64,000 bases of DNA from Agelas oroides. Its lineage: Eukaryota; Porifera; Demospongiae; Agelasida; Agelasidae. The translations under genes were made by a program, and so were the position numbers. The DNA is taken from positions 1,080,001 through 1,144,000 of the forward strand of contig OX422193.1 in the NCBI GenBank assembly GCA_949130485.1, written 5' to 3'. Under the pieces are notes generated by a model. It was not told the DNA's origin and ran no database searches. It was given only the letters and a program-made list of their open reading frames with translations. Of this stretch, positions 41,205-51,072 are shown piece by piece (positions within the stretch are counted from its first letter, which is position 1; each line of letters starts with the position of its first letter).

Positions 41205-43076
41205 TTAAACAGAACCATAATTCTGCTGACTGTTTCCACATGCAGGATAGGTCTCCAGGTTAGCATCTTGTGGGTAATTGTTTCCTTGATTGTCAAAAAG
41301 CAGCAATTTGCCTTCGTCATTTTCATAATCTTCAGGGTGTGTAAGTCTGTCTGGTTCTTCTGTTTCTGGAATCAATTCATCTCTGTGCTTTTTCTTACAT
41401 ATCTGAAGAGTCTTCATCCATACCACCAGTCTGTATATCACATAAATTATCGCATATACCGAAGGTAAAGCACCAATCATTTCTATTATCTGAACGGGAA
41501 CAGATGCAACAAACTTTGAATACATAATACAAAATACCACGAAGGCATAAAGTGAAAATGCAATGGAGTCCCAAATGTTAAGCCAAGAACTGTCTTTGTA
41601 AGGACGAAAAAGGAGGAAAAGTAGTGATGCAGTGACCAGACATACAGTTGATACCATCTCATCGTAAAAGCCAAATATAGAACCACCGTACAGTGCAGGC
41701 AGAAGCACTATTCGGAAGACAAGGTAAAGTCCTGCAAAGTACCGACAGTCCCTTGTACCATTGGTGCCATTCTTGTAGCAACCCTGGAGGACATCAGCAA
41801 ATGCATGTAGTGCAAGCAACCTTCTACCACAGCACCCAAGACACTTCTGAAAGATTTTCATTGGATACAGCAACAGAAAAAGTGCTGGCAAGAACACAAA
41901 GATACAAAGAATAAAGATGGCAGGAAGAGCAAATGGCAGATGTTTCTCACCAAACCATTCTAGTGATGGATCATGGAACACCCTCCTGGGTGGGCTAATT
42001 GTTCCTTCAGTAGGAAAATGTAGTCGTGTGTAGCTCAGAAGCTGAAGTGATATAATCAAGATCTTTGAATAGGAGAGGAGTAGAAATGCGGCAAATGTAT
42101 GGATAAGTGAGGCAGATGGGTCCCACTGTCTTCCCCACCTTTGTCTACAGCTGCTGAAACACTTACAAAACACTTGGCACAAACAAACAATGACCTGGCA
42201 GTCTCTAGCATGTAGCTGGATACAGATGTATACAATGATAGTCAGCAACAATGGATAAAAGGCTACAACATACTCAAGTGCGACAACATGAAGTGGACTA
42301 ATCTGATCACTCACACAGAAAGGGGGAATGAGATAGCGAAAAAAGTCCAGGTTCCAAATACCACATATGGTTAACAAGACCATCAAAATGAAAGATATTG
42401 GTGATCCATTTGCAAGTAAATTCACTAGAGATGGCTGAGTATTTAGAGCACTGACTATTAACTGACATGCAAATATGTAAAAAGTCATTGGTCCAGAAGT
42501 AATACAGCGACATTGGAATATTAGCACAACCAGGAAAAGTATGGTTGTGGGGAAAGTAGCAAGAAACACATACAATGTCCAACCAAGGCCACTGCTCATA
42601 CACGGAAGACATTGCATCGAATAAGAAAAGATGGAAGTTCCCAAACCCTGCTGACATTGGCTGCACATCACTCCAGTGCGGTTCAACCCACTGCACAGGA
42701 ATGGGTTCAATTCAGAAACATTCTGCGGAAATTTTACATACATTCCCTGAAATTTTCCTTTCTTGTTGATAAACGGACACTCACCAACAAAGACTTCATC
42801 TTTGTCTTTATTATAGTCCATGCAATAAGTTATCCACACCAGAGTCTGATTTGTATTTGGATCACAAAGCACCACCCTCCCTGGGCGGTGGATTGGCTCA
42901 CCACATTTGCAGCGGTCTGAACTGTTGTTGATGGGAATAAACCACGAAGGACAACCATGATTGATTCTTTTATTCCCAGCTGCAGCCTGGATCACATCTT
43001 GGCGGCTATCGGAACACCTCGGCAAACAGATAAGAACACTGAATATTAGGAAACTCTCACTGACAGATACGACCAT
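41205..43076 (-). CDS. Multi-pass membrane protein, array gene F
   Basis: The frame is open from further upstream, but ATG 43076 (MVVSVSESFL) is chosen because all paralogs start there; the upstream 31 codons lie in the conserved promoter module. 623 codons, one exon, no lesion. Ectodomain (WITYCMDYNKDKDEVFVGEC) and middle (FYIFACQLIVSALNTQPS, SFILMVLLTICGIWNLDF) are those of C, while the tail (KKKHRDELIPETEEP, ANLETYPACGNSQQNYGSV) is that of E. F is therefore a mosaic. Invariant loops are conserved. Function unknown. Confidence 0.9.
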   Translation of the reverse strand: MVVSVSESFLIFSVLICLPRCSDSRQDVIQAAAGNKRINHGCPSWFIPINNSSDRCKCGEPIHRPGRVVLCDPNTNQTLVWITYCMDYNKDKDEVFVGECPFINKKGKFQGMYVKFPQNVSELNPFLCSGLNRTGVMCSQCQQGLGTSIFSYSMQCLPCMSSGLGWTLYVFLATFPTTILFLVVLIFQCRCITSGPMTFYIFACQLIVSALNTQPSLVNLLANGSPISFILMVLLTICGIWNLDFFRYLIPPFCVSDQISPLHVVALEYVVAFYPLLLTIIVYICIQLHARDCQVIVCLCQVFCKCFSSCRQRWGRQWDPSASLIHTFAAFLLLSYSKILIISLQLLSYTRLHFPTEGTISPPRRVFHDPSLEWFGEKHLPFALPAIFILCIFVFLPALFLLLYPMKIFQKCLGCCGRRLLALHAFADVLQGCYKNGTNGTRDCRYFAGLYLVFRIVLLPALYGGSIFGFYDEMVSTVCLVTASLLFLLFRPYKDSSWLNIWDSIAFSLYAFVVFCIMYSKFVASVPVQIIEMIGALPSVYAIIYVIYRLVVWMKTLQICKKKHRDELIPETEEPDRLTHPEDYENDEGKLLLFDNQGNNYPQDANLETYPACGNSQQNYGSV

Positions 43077-43200
43077 ACTGAACGCAAATTGCATGACGAC
43101 CGAAATTTTGTCATAAATTGCCGAGCAGCGATCGAGCGTGCAATCATTAAAATTATACGACTCGTTCAAACCTGCGTGCGAAACTCGAGCTTTTTACAGT
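43077..43200 (-). promoter_or_regulatory. Conserved upstream module of gene F
   Basis: On the minus strand: AAAGCTCGAGTTTCGCACGC, TTTGAACGAGTCGTATAATT, CTGCTCGGCAATTTATG and TTTGCGTTCAGT before the ATG. Further upstream it shares AATTGTGAACCAGTTAATTG with D. Confidence 0.55.
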
Positions 43201-43299
43201 TGCCAAACAATTTCCTGTTGACAATTAACTGGTTCACAATTCCGTCATGTGCGACAATTTTGATGAGATGCAAACTTGGGTTAAATTCCCATTAACCCA

Positions 43300-44080
43300 T
43301 TTCGGTCTGATGTTGGATTTGGCACAAGTGCAGGGTTATACTCATGAGTGGCCGGCTGCCGAGCCTGAGCGAGCCCCACACTAGCGGGACTGCGTTGGGC
43401 CAGGGATTGCACTAGGTGTGTTTCTTTTTTTTTTTTCCTGTAGTGTTATAAGTGTGGTGAACACATTTGTCTTCGTTGGTACGGTAAGTGCGCGGCGGGG
43501 TGCGCGCGACGGAGTGCGCACGACGGGTTACTTATGAATATTCAATAGGTGACGTAACCGCCACATGAACCGCTGTGAAAAAAGCGAATCCCAAGACGCG
43601 TGTGTATGTCTGCTGCGGCCATATACCGTAAATTCGCATAAATATTTCCCGAAAATTGAACGTCATCGTGCACTTAGTATAGGTAGCCTCAATAGGTGAA
43701 GGACAATGCTGGGCTACTGCCAGAGTGCAGCGTCGGCAACCGTAGCGGAGACGGCTCAAGTTGAAGCACGTACGGCACCTTACTTCTTGTTTGTCACGGC
43801 AGCTACGGACCGACCATCAACGGGAGGCTGCTCGCAGACCGTACAAATTTAATATAGTGACTCGGACGCCGGGTTGAGATCGATTCAGGTAAGGCCAATG
43901 CATAAACGGCACTCATAAACGCTAGCGATTCAGCTCATGATTTCAGCGTGAAGCTTAGTCTATTCTGTGTAGCCATAGTAGCTGCTTGCTCAGGCTCGTC
44001 CCACAATGTTCTACATTTTCTAGTACTCTGTGGCCCACTCGCTGGGCCGGACACTGTCTCACAGCTGGCCCTCACTGTTG
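43300..44080. other. No gene seen
   Basis: Slightly GC-richer sequence with a T-run (about 43421-43437). A frame starting MKLSLFCVAIVAACSG at 43948 looks like a signal peptide but runs straight into the minisatellite, so it is not called. Confidence 0.4.
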
Positions 44081-44610
44081 CACCTTCACGGAGGGCACCC
44101 ATGGGCCCTCATTGCGGCAATATCCGGAGGGCACTCACCCGCCCTCATAGCCACGATATCCCGAGGGCACGAGTCACTAGCCCTCATTGCTGCCGTATCC
44201 GGAGGGCACTCCCTAGCCCTCATTGCTGCCGTATATCCGGAGGGCACACACTAGCCCTCATTGCTGCCAGGGCACTCACAAGCCCTCATAGCTGCAATAT
44301 CCGGGGGACACTCCCGAGCCCTCATTGCTGCTGTATCCGGAGGGCACACACTAGCCCTCATTGCTGCCAGGGCACTCACAAGCCCTCATAGCCGCAATAT
44401 CCGGGGGACACTCCCTAGCCCTCATTGCTGCCAGGGCACTCACAAACCTCATAGCCCCAATATCCGGGGGACACTCCCTAGCCCTCATTGCTGCCGTCAC
44501 TAGCCCTCATTGCTGCCAGGGCACTCACCAGCCCTCATAGCCACAATATCCGGAGGGCACTCATTAGCCCTTTTAGCAGCACCATCCGGAGGGCACTTCC
44601 TGTCAGTATT
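44080..44610. repeat. Minisatellite of about 36-bp units (GCCCTCATTGCTGCC-TATCCGGAGGGCACTC)
   Basis: About fifteen imperfect units alternate two half-types: CCCTCATTGCTGCC and CCCTCATAGCCGCAATATCC. All three plus frames stay open for long stretches (Pro/His/Ser-rich), as expected for a stop-free repeat. No gene inferred. Confidence 0.9.
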
Positions 44611-44639
44611 CCCCTCTGCATGCAGCCGGCCACTCATCT

Positions 44640-45235
44640 CCTATCCAGTTCTATATTCCAGCAGTCCTTGAGGTGGTGATACCCAAACTTGCACCCACCC
44701 TAATCATGACTTTCCCTCCATGCCATGATTCACTACTACCCAAGGACTGTCACCCACTAGTTTTAACTTGAGTGTTTGACTGTGCAGGGGTTTCCTTCTT
44801 ATCTGGTTTGGCCACTGGCTGCATGGCTACTTCACGGTATTAAGTACCTGCCTCTGTGTCTTCATGTTACATTTTCTACTGTTCACACATTGTCATGTTT
44901 CACAAAACCGAGGGATAGTACACATAGGGATAACCAAATGCAACAGCCAGAACAAAACCAAAACCAAAATGAAACAACGAAACAAAGAGGTGTGGCACAA
45001 CAAGCCTAAACACAACACATGGGTAACTGTGTACACTCACAGTGACAGTGTGGCTGTAACCGATGCCAGTTGCTCCCTCGGGAGGCGGATGTAGACCTGG
45101 TATGCCTCGCTGGTCCACCGACCGACCCATGGCTTTTATCAAGTTGTCTGGAATACCTTTTGCTGCCCCAGTCGTGCACGTCCGTGTAGTGTAATTAATG
45201 TAAAGTATACGGATATTTGCGGAGTATTTCAGTAG
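44640..45235. other. No gene seen
   Basis: Sequence between two minisatellites; short frames only. Confidence 0.4.
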
Positions 45236-45243
45236 AATGCTGA

Positions 45244-45432
45244 ATTGGATTTCTGGATTTCAGAGTGGATTTCTGGATTTCAGATTGGATTTCTGGATTT
45301 CAGTTTGGATTTCTGGATTTCACAGTGGATTTCTGGATTTCAGTTTGGATTTCTGGGTTTCACAGTGGATTTCTGGATTTCAGATTGGATTTCTGGATTT
45401 CACAGTGGATTTCTGGATTTCAGTTTGGATTT
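45244..45432. repeat. 20-bp minisatellite, about 9.5 units
   Basis: Unit TGGATTTCTGGATTTCA followed by three variable bases (GAG, GAT, GTT or CAG). Because 20 is not a multiple of 3, all three plus frames read the same Phe/Trp/Ile-rich 20-residue cycle. The variable triplet alternates between types, so there is higher-order structure. Confidence 0.95.
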
Positions 45433-45714
45433 ATGCCGACAGTGTATGAGATTTCTTCCGTGATGGACCCCTCGGTCTGGGCGGTCAAGTTGGTCAGGAG
45501 ATTGGCGGGGGCGGTTGTCATCGGCGTCAAGCCTGTCCCCCGTTAGGGGCGCTGTTGGGGGTGCTGCGGGGAGTTGCCATTTGCACAGGTTCACTTGGAA
45601 CTCTACTTGACTAGCTTGCCATTTTGAGCTGGTTTGGTGCCTCACTACTTCACTGCTCCGCCCCTGCACATGTCATCTCCCCTCATCATCATTATAATTT
45701 TAAATGTAGACGTG

Positions 45715-46560
45715 TAGGTGACTTCAGAGGCATCAGTAACATATGTTAAACATTTGTCCAACTCATGAGTGTTTACATGTAGCTAAACTTCCATCCATAC
45801 ACCCCGTCCCCTGTGAGAGTTGAACTTCTGTCCACCTCATGAGTGTTTACATGTAGCTAAACTTCCATCCATACACCCGGTCCCTCATGAGTGTTGAACT
45901 TCTGTTCACCTCATGAGTGTTTACATGTAGCTAAACTTCATCTATACACCTGGTTCCCCGTGAGTGTTGAACTTCTGTCCACCTCATGAGTGTTTAGCTA
46001 CATGTAGCTAAACTTCCATCCATACACCTGGTCCCCCGTGAGTGTTGAACTTCTATCCACCTCATGGTACCTTTGAAGGCCTTTCCACCATCCAGTTTTG
46101 GCGTACTGCAAGCAATCAAAAACTGGACAGTGGGAAGGCCTAGGAACGAGGCTACCTTTGAAGCAGGGTTGTGTACCACATATGTGCGAGCCTCACAGGA
46201 AGCAATATGGGATTGCACATAATGATCATCCATAACAAATGAATGCATATATAGTAATAACCCAATTACACCTATAACTCAGTTTGGTGTCATATAGCAA
46301 CATTTAGCAACTCCCACAGGCTCAGACAAATGTTTTGGAGCATCTCAGTTCTCAAGTTTCATAGCTACGTGTACACTTGTAGCTAACAGGATAAGCAGCA
46401 ACTTGCACATGCAAAAGTACTTAATTGTACTATGATATGCGTAATACCATAGTAACAATTAGCTATCTCAATTACACCTAGAACTCAGTTTGGTGACATC
46501 TATAACTCCCACAGGCTCAGACAAATGTTTGCCCTTAAGTAGCCATTAAATTACTACCAT
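45715..46560. repeat. Inverted partner of 640-1660, containing a 75-bp tandem repeat at 45760-46065
   Basis: Four units of about 75 bp (CATGTAGCTAAACTTCCATC ... GTTGAACTTCTGTCCACCTC) expand a segment present once in the 1560-1640 copy. One unit (about 45990) has an extra AGCT, making TAGCTACATGTAGCTA. 46068-46158 is a TAGCCTC-family hairpin that has lost its left tip, still followed by CCTTTGAAG. Confidence 0.75.
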
Positions 46561-46639
46561 AATTATATAATCCAACATAGTATAGTTTTGCCTATATATA
46601 ACAGGTGGTAATTTCCCTGCCTGAGGGCTACAAGGGAAA

Positions 46640-46745
46640 TTATGGCTTATACCGTATTCTACGTATTATCCGCCCAGAGGGGGGTGGGCGGATAATACGT
46701 AGTTTTGGTAAACGCGATGTAGTATCCGCCCGCCCAGGAAGTTCA
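46640..46745. mobile_element. Foldback element around TACGTATTATCCGCCC
   Basis: CGTATTCTACGTATTATCCG and GGGCGGATAATACGTAG face each other across GAGGGGGG. A related piece with the same flanking DNA (AATTTCCCT) lies at about 49858-49915. Confidence 0.6.
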
Positions 46746-46767
46746 TCTACAATTAAGCAGAGTACAT

Positions 46768-47114
46768 ACCATAGATCGGAAAACTTCACTGTTAAAATAA
46801 TTTTGCGGTTGAGACCAACCGCGAAAATTTAACACGCGAATAAAAACATTTACGCGGCGATGATCAACGAATAAGCTTGCGCGCGCGCACGTCCAACCTC
46901 CCGAGGTAAATGTCCAATTGACGACTACTCCTGACAGCCGCAGCGTTACAGCCACCGATACTTGGTTCTCCCGATACCTGGTAGGAGACTAAACACTAGG
47001 AACGCTGCAGGCGCTCGTCCATATTGTAACCGTCAACCGTTAAAAAAATTTCGCGGATGGAACGCACCGCGGAAATTTAACACCGCGAAAATTATTTATT
47101 TCCCGATCTACGGT
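46768..47114. mobile_element. MITE with ACCGTAGATCGGGAAA ends
   Basis: Left end ACCATAGATCGGAAAA and the right end, the inverse of ACCGTAGATCGGGAAATA, with inner blocks rich in CGCGAAAATTT. The same family (ACGTAGATTGGGAAATTTT) is at 62664-62819. Confidence 0.7.
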
Positions 47115-48180
47115 ATGATCGACTAACGTAACTGACGGTCTAAGCTGGAATGCTATTCTCAAAGCCATCTATATGTTATCACCTACTTGCCTGCTGTCGT
47201 TGTCAGTCCCAGTACAGGGAGCAGTCCCGTGGTAAAGGGTGGGCGGATGCTATCAGAGAGACGGTAGACTCTCTATGTAGGGATGGCGCCGACGCGCAAT
47301 ATATGCAATACTTAAGCAAAAGCCGTATAACTTCACCACAAACACGCTAAAAGCTTATTTAAGCGCCCAGGCTTCCTCTTTGAGTGCCTTTGTGATCAGC
47401 AAGACTCATATAGTTGCCCAAAAGCCACGCGGAAGACAGCTAAACGCAAAAGTGTGCGGTAGCAAAAGTGCCATTTTTCGTATTCTTTCTTCTTTCTTTG
47501 TTCAGACCACTTGTCAAACAACGATAACTCGAAAACGGCTTAGGTACTCACCTTGATTTTAGTACGAAATTGATGCTCGTCAAAGCGCGCAGCTTCACAA
47601 CCCCTCAGCGTCTTCATAGCTTCAAATTTACCCTGGTCAACAAAAGCCATTCACAACACTCTGAGGCTGTTGTCCGTTGCTTAGGACGCCATTTTCTAAT
47701 TTTGTACGCATGCGCACACGAAGTCTCGTTCCCAGACCCAAGACCACGTTTTTATACTGGAAGCGATCAAAAACTGGAGGCGGGAACGGCCTGGGAACGA
47801 GGCTACTACGCTGCATTGGGCAAGGCTTATGAACACCACGTAGGTAAGGGGCTGCATTCAGCTGCCTACTTGTAGCTACACTAAAAGTAGCCTACTCACA
47901 ACTTTAGTGAACTGTAAAGCTAGGATGGTCAGTTGTCTACTTTTCTGTGCTGCAGCTGGTCAGTCATCATGTGCCTTTGACAACTGAATCATCAACTGGT
48001 TTCACAAAGTTCGGTAGGGAGAGTGGTTGGCCCTTCATCAGGTACTAGCTGGCTATATTACACATAATTATTAAATGCCTGGAACCACTACTAAACTGTC
48101 AACACCGTTTCAAGTTCTGGTGTTGTGGTTATACTTGAAATATTCTTCTTAGGCTTAGGTCTAACTGTAACTGAGATTAA
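47115..48180. other. No gene recognised; one TAGCCTC-family hairpin
   Basis: A frame at 47205-47348 (SRGKGWADAIRETVDSLCRD) has coding-like composition after a CAG at 47200 but no known domain. A hairpin lies at 47732-47806 with TCTCGTTCCCAGACCC at the left and GGCCTGGGAACGAGGCTA at the right. Confidence 0.35.
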
Positions 48181-48189
48181 CATCAAAAA

Positions 48190-49830
48190 AGTACAGAAAC
48201 AAGACTTTAAAAACATTAAAAATGTAAAAAGATGTAGGGATGGCATGCCAAAAAGTATGCAAGCAAGGTAGGGATAATGCTAGTCTCGGAACCAGACCCT
48301 CGCATGCGGAGGAGGAGGAGGGTCTGGTAAACTTGCATACATACAAATTTGAAGTCCGCGGAATTTCGGCGGAATGAATCTGATGACTGTGTAATTACAT
48401 TTCTGCCCACGAAGGCATGTGTTCGTGTAATAACAACATGGCGAATTTGATTGATGGACCAGCGATTGATACAAGAATCGAAGCGACCATCGTTCAACAA
48501 GCTTAGATATTCTCCAGCGAATCTCGAGCAGCTGGAAAGCTGTTATGAAAGGGATAGAAGTCTTCGGTTTCACTACCCGGGCAGTGGAACTGTGAAAGTC
48601 CCTCTGCTATGGTAGTCTACGTTCATAGGCTAATTTTGGCGCATGGAAGTCACGGAGGCAGACGTAAGTCCATCGTAGTTATTGTAAGCCCTCTGGAGGC
48701 GCTTGTGCTTGATGTAGCCAAGGCATTCACGGCAATGGACACAAGTCACGCAAATTTCGTTAGCCAACACTACAGTTCTGGGCTACCCTGCTATTCGCTG
48801 TTTAAATTGCCTGCCAAAAGTAGCAGTGGCGCTCTCCAAGGTACTATCAAACGGTCGCTTCGTTACTAGTATCTTCACTGGTAGCGACAGTCTACAGTAG
48901 CTAATTGAGCACATGCATATTTTCACCCAATCAACACCTTCAATTATTGCTTAGGAAGCCTGTGAGGAGGCCATATCCCATAAAGAGTTTATGTATGCAA
49001 GTTTACCAGACCCTCCTTCTCCGCGTGCGAGGGTCTGGCTCCGAGACTAGGATAATGCATGAAAGCAAAGGTCAACATATTGGCAAAGCCCCATCCCTAC
49101 ATCTTTTTCACACTGCAGTTAGACAGCGTGCTTGAGTTGAGAGCTGAATCTGCAGCCATCCATGCAGCTATTAATGCTGTGCATAAGTACTTGAGTTTTA
49201 CATAATGATCAGTCTGCAGCCCACTCAAGCTCAGTGTCTAGGTTATGTCATAGACATATAACAATGGTGCCACTGTCACGGCAAAAAAAAAATACTAACC
49301 TTGGTAGCTACCTACAAGGCACACATATCTATACAGCTGATGCTAGATCATGTCATGGCCATGTGGGAGGAGGAAAGTGGCCTCAGGATGAGGCTAAAAC
49401 CATGCCATGCGCCATGTACTTTTACTATGATAACTCTGCAGTCTACTCCAAGTCACTGCTTGTTTTAAGAGGTTTCGTATAACACAATGCTACCAAGTGT
49501 ACCACTATAAACTACCTGGTAGCTACCAACGAGGCGTGGATCATACCAGCCTCATTCCTAGGCCATGTGGGAGGAGCTAGGAAGTGGCCTGAGAACGAGG
49601 CTACAGCTATGAACTGCCAGTGAAGTTTGGAGTGAACTTGTGGTACGTTTCAGGAAGACCCCCATGCACTGTCTAACTGCAGTGTGAAAAAGATGTAGGG
49701 ATGGGGCTTTGCCAATATGTTGACCTTTGCTTTCATGCATTATCCCTACCTTGTTTGCATACTTTTTGGCATGCCATCCCTACATCTTTTTACATTTTTA
49801 ATGTTCTTAAAGTCTTGTATATATGTATAA
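48190..49830. mobile_element. Foldback region with two nested inverted pairs
   Basis: 48190-48285 pairs with 49733-49827 (GATGGCATGCCAAAAAGTAT, AAAAATGTAAAAAGATGTAG), and 49050-49135 pairs with 49660-49745 (CAAAGGTCAACATATTGGC). Between them lie the RecQ-like remnant (48438-48870) and a hairpin pair CAGACCCTC at 48282-48325 and 49005-49050. It may be one composite transposon, but ends and target duplications are not clear. Confidence 0.5.
48438..48870 (+). pseudogene. RecQ-like helicase remnant
   Basis: It begins with MANLIDGPAIDTRIEATIVQ, then a stop. In another frame KGIEVFGFTTRA and, past a stop, KSLCYGSL recall the motif I region (VFVxLPTGxGKSLCY) of RecQ-type helicases. In a third frame RRKSIVVIVSPLEALVLDVAKAF matches motif Ia (IVVVVSPLxALMxDQ). 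At least one nonsense codon and two frameshifts. This is an N-terminal piece only. Confidence 0.5.
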
Positions 49831-50628
49831 ATACCCTTCCACATAACTTTTGACCGAAGAAGGGGGTGGGCGGATAATACATCATGGGCGGATAATACGT
49901 AGAATACGGTAATTCCCTCTCCCTCCATGTAGTTTTAGCTTTACAGTCTGCTACATTAACTGCTATACAGATTTTATACGCATTTGTGTGTAAATAATAT
50001 TGAAGTTGCTGGAAACACTTGCACATTACTGTACAGATGGGATGTATAATACAATCAGGTGGGATATATAATAGTTATAGCACAGGTGGCCAGGGATTTA
50101 TGGCTGTAGTAAACAAACTTTGTCCTCGGGCTATGCCCCCGGATTCGGTGCCATAAATCCCTGGAACTGTACTATAATGTGCATAAGAACAGGTGGCTAG
50201 AGTAAGAGCGTGTAACTCCAATAAATTCTTGAACCGTACTAAAAATGGAACACCCGGTCATGTACTTAGCAACAATGGCTTATGTCTACGCAGCGTGCGC
50301 ATTATATGTTACTATTTTTATTTAGTACTGGCAGTAAATTCCAACTGGTTTGAAATTTTACGGAGTTACACGCTCTTACTCTAAGCTGTCCGTTCTTATG
50401 TGCTCTTGTTATAACATATATGCTGAAACCCATAGTTATAAACCAATTGCACTTTGTACAAACCTCACAGGCACCAACAAAATTACCCGGTAAGTTTCTT
50501 ATATAAATAACTCACTACATATTTAGGCGGATATCAAACAAACTGCATGCCCAGTTTTTGAAGCATTTTAGTGGCACACATTTTAGCAAGCCGAATGTTT
50601 GGTGAGTTGGTCCAGTATGGTCGAGCAT
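49830..50628. repeat. Inverted repeats around CCAGGGATTTATGGC; arm paired with 395-600
   Basis: 50085-50165 is a foldback whose arms carry CCAGGGATTTATGGC. A related foldback lies at 55400-55530. 50193-50400 has AGAGCGTGTAACTCC at the left and its inverse (GGAGTTACACGCTCT) at the right, a further small TIR element. 50450-50628 matches 395-600 inverted. Confidence 0.6.
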
Positions 50629-51072
50629 ACCGTATAGCTGGAAATATTGGCGATCTTGGCGGTTTGGCCCCCAACCGAACGTAAAAAATATTGGCGGAAT
50701 TTAAAAGTTTGGCGGTGGCGCCCCGCAGCGTCATAAACATTGCACGCGCGTTTATCAGGCAGCGTTGCCGTCCTCTCGTTTGAGGTACTTGAACTATTAT
50801 TATTATTATTATTATTATTGCTTTACAGCACAGTGAAGATTTGGACAGGGTGAATGAAGAACAGAAGTTGGTGCTGAATGAAGATGAAAGTTAGAGATTG
50901 TACCGTGCTGAAGGACTACTATGGATAAAGAATAGCAGCCTGGACAAAAAACACAAACAAGCTAGTGGTGACAAACAATAATTATAGTTTACAAATTATT
51001 TATAAATTAAAATCAAAGTTGAAGTTAGTCACGTTGTTTTTCTGTGGTGGCTGAAGAACTTGCACATGCTTG

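Noticed and set aside
43948..44679. Secreted Pro/His/Ser-rich repeat protein starting with a signal-peptide-like stretch
   Set aside because: The frame is carried by a stop-free minisatellite that is open in all three frames. The hydrophobic start is short and unsupported by other copies.
45237..45546. Repeat protein rich in Phe, Trp and Ile; also CRISPR-like periodicity
   Set aside because: The unit is 20 bp with no spacers and all three frames are equivalent. It is a minisatellite.
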